A DNA stretch of 64,000 nucleotides from Methanoregula sp. PtaB.Bin085 (GTDB taxonomy: Archaea; Halobacteriota; Methanomicrobia; Methanomicrobiales; Methanospirillaceae), in the NCBI RefSeq assembly GCF_002067035.1, contig NZ_MVQB01000060.1:1-64000 (forward strand). The letters run 5' to 3'. Below, one piece after another: positions 63,836-64,000 of this stretch (positions are counted from its first letter, which is position 1; each line of letters starts with the position of its first letter). A model generated the notes under the pieces. The model had not been told where the DNA came from. It did not search any database and saw only the letters and a program-made list of their open reading frames with translations. The position numbers and the translations under genes were made by a program.

Positions 63836-64000
63836 ATGCCCCGCATACCAGCAATTCCATTCATAACTGCAGTCTGTCTTGTCCTGTGTGGAGTGTTTCT
63901 GAGCGGGTGCGCCGAGAATCCCCGGACGCTGACACCGGACACAGGATCTGTCAGGATCCTTTCGTCGCCTCCAGGAGCGGAGGTCTATCTTAACGGGGAA
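63836..64000 (+). CDS. PEGA-domain lipoprotein, 5' part (cut by window)
   Basis: Frame open from ATG 63836 to the right edge, 55 codons. The signal peptide ends in VFLSGC, a lipobox. It is followed by SVRILSSPPGAEVYLNG, the start of a PEGA repeat, a surface beta domain common in Methanomicrobiales. The rest lies outside. The frame shows both signal and domain motif, so the gene is real despite its short visible length. Confidence 0.75.
   Translation, partial: MPRIPAIPFITAVCLVLCGVFLSGCAENPRTLTPDTGSVRILSSPPGAEVYLNGE

Overview
The window looks like a chromosome segment of a methanogenic archaeon of the order Methanomicrobiales, probably near Methanoregula. The evidence is archaeal-type EF-1alpha and ribosomal protein S10, an archaeosortase A-like protein with a DUF3821/PGF-CTERM surface-protein substrate, paired phenylacetate-CoA ligases followed by an ACT-domain protein, archaeal-style cobalamin genes, a fused hexulose-6-phosphate synthase/RraA protein, TATA-box promoters and some leaderless starts. 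I made this assignment by recognising families, without any database search.

From about 578 to 25796 lies what I read as an integrated virus-like or plasmid-like element. Its backbone is GC-rich and on the minus strand. It consists of a small-gene cassette with membrane proteins (578-2370), a phage-type adenine methyltransferase (15055-15576), a PrimPol/ATPase replication protein followed by short ORFs linked by ATGA overlaps (18308-23089), and a tyrosine integrase (24558-25796). Between the cassette and the replication module sits AT-richer cargo made of two complete-looking antiviral modules that converge with only two bases between their stop codons. The first (2484-11180, plus) is an SNF2-type helicase with DUF3883, a DUF1156 DNA methyltransferase and a DUF499 ATPase. 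The second (11183-15001, minus) has the gene content of a type IV CBASS operon: QueC-like Cap9, TGT-like Cap10, a CD-NTase with an M-GGGGG N terminus, an OGG/HhH-like Cap11 and a two-helix SLATT membrane effector. A 19-base near-identical direct repeat lies on both sides of this cargo (2424 and 15603). Further accessory genes are a DUF4062/AlbA-type ATPase (15775), a tandem 88-bp repeat with a 28-bp perfect palindrome (17196-17564) and a PLD/zinc-ribbon protein (23819).

From 26 to 32.3 kb the DNA is AT-rich and mostly without genes, apart from a XerA-like recombinase (27592-28512), one possible 50-aa gene and insertion-sequence debris. From 32.3 kb the conserved chromosome resumes: a DUF5806-like protein, MobB, a phosphosugar mutase, a 1187-aa all-helical repeat protein, acylphosphatase, a stand-alone Cas1 homologue with no CRISPR array or other cas genes in the window, two PaaK-type ligases plus an ACT protein, and Hps-RraA. 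After another transposase fragment come a nitroreductase, a PGF-CTERM surface protein, GMP synthase subunit A, and a cobalamin nucleotide-loop cluster (CobT-like, CobZ-like, CobS).

The last third contains a cluster of G-run palindromes (50.06-50.48 kb), EF-1alpha and S10, an Agl23-type membrane protein, an epimerase-like TIM barrel, a duplicated four-helix membrane protein, an MFS exporter, a small AAA ATPase, two exported or membrane-anchored proteins, an SRA/HNH (ScoMcrA-like) type IV restriction enzyme, an AroK-type P-loop kinase, an archaeosortase A-like protein, and the start of a PEGA lipoprotein that runs off the right edge. No rRNA, complete tRNA or CRISPR array was found.
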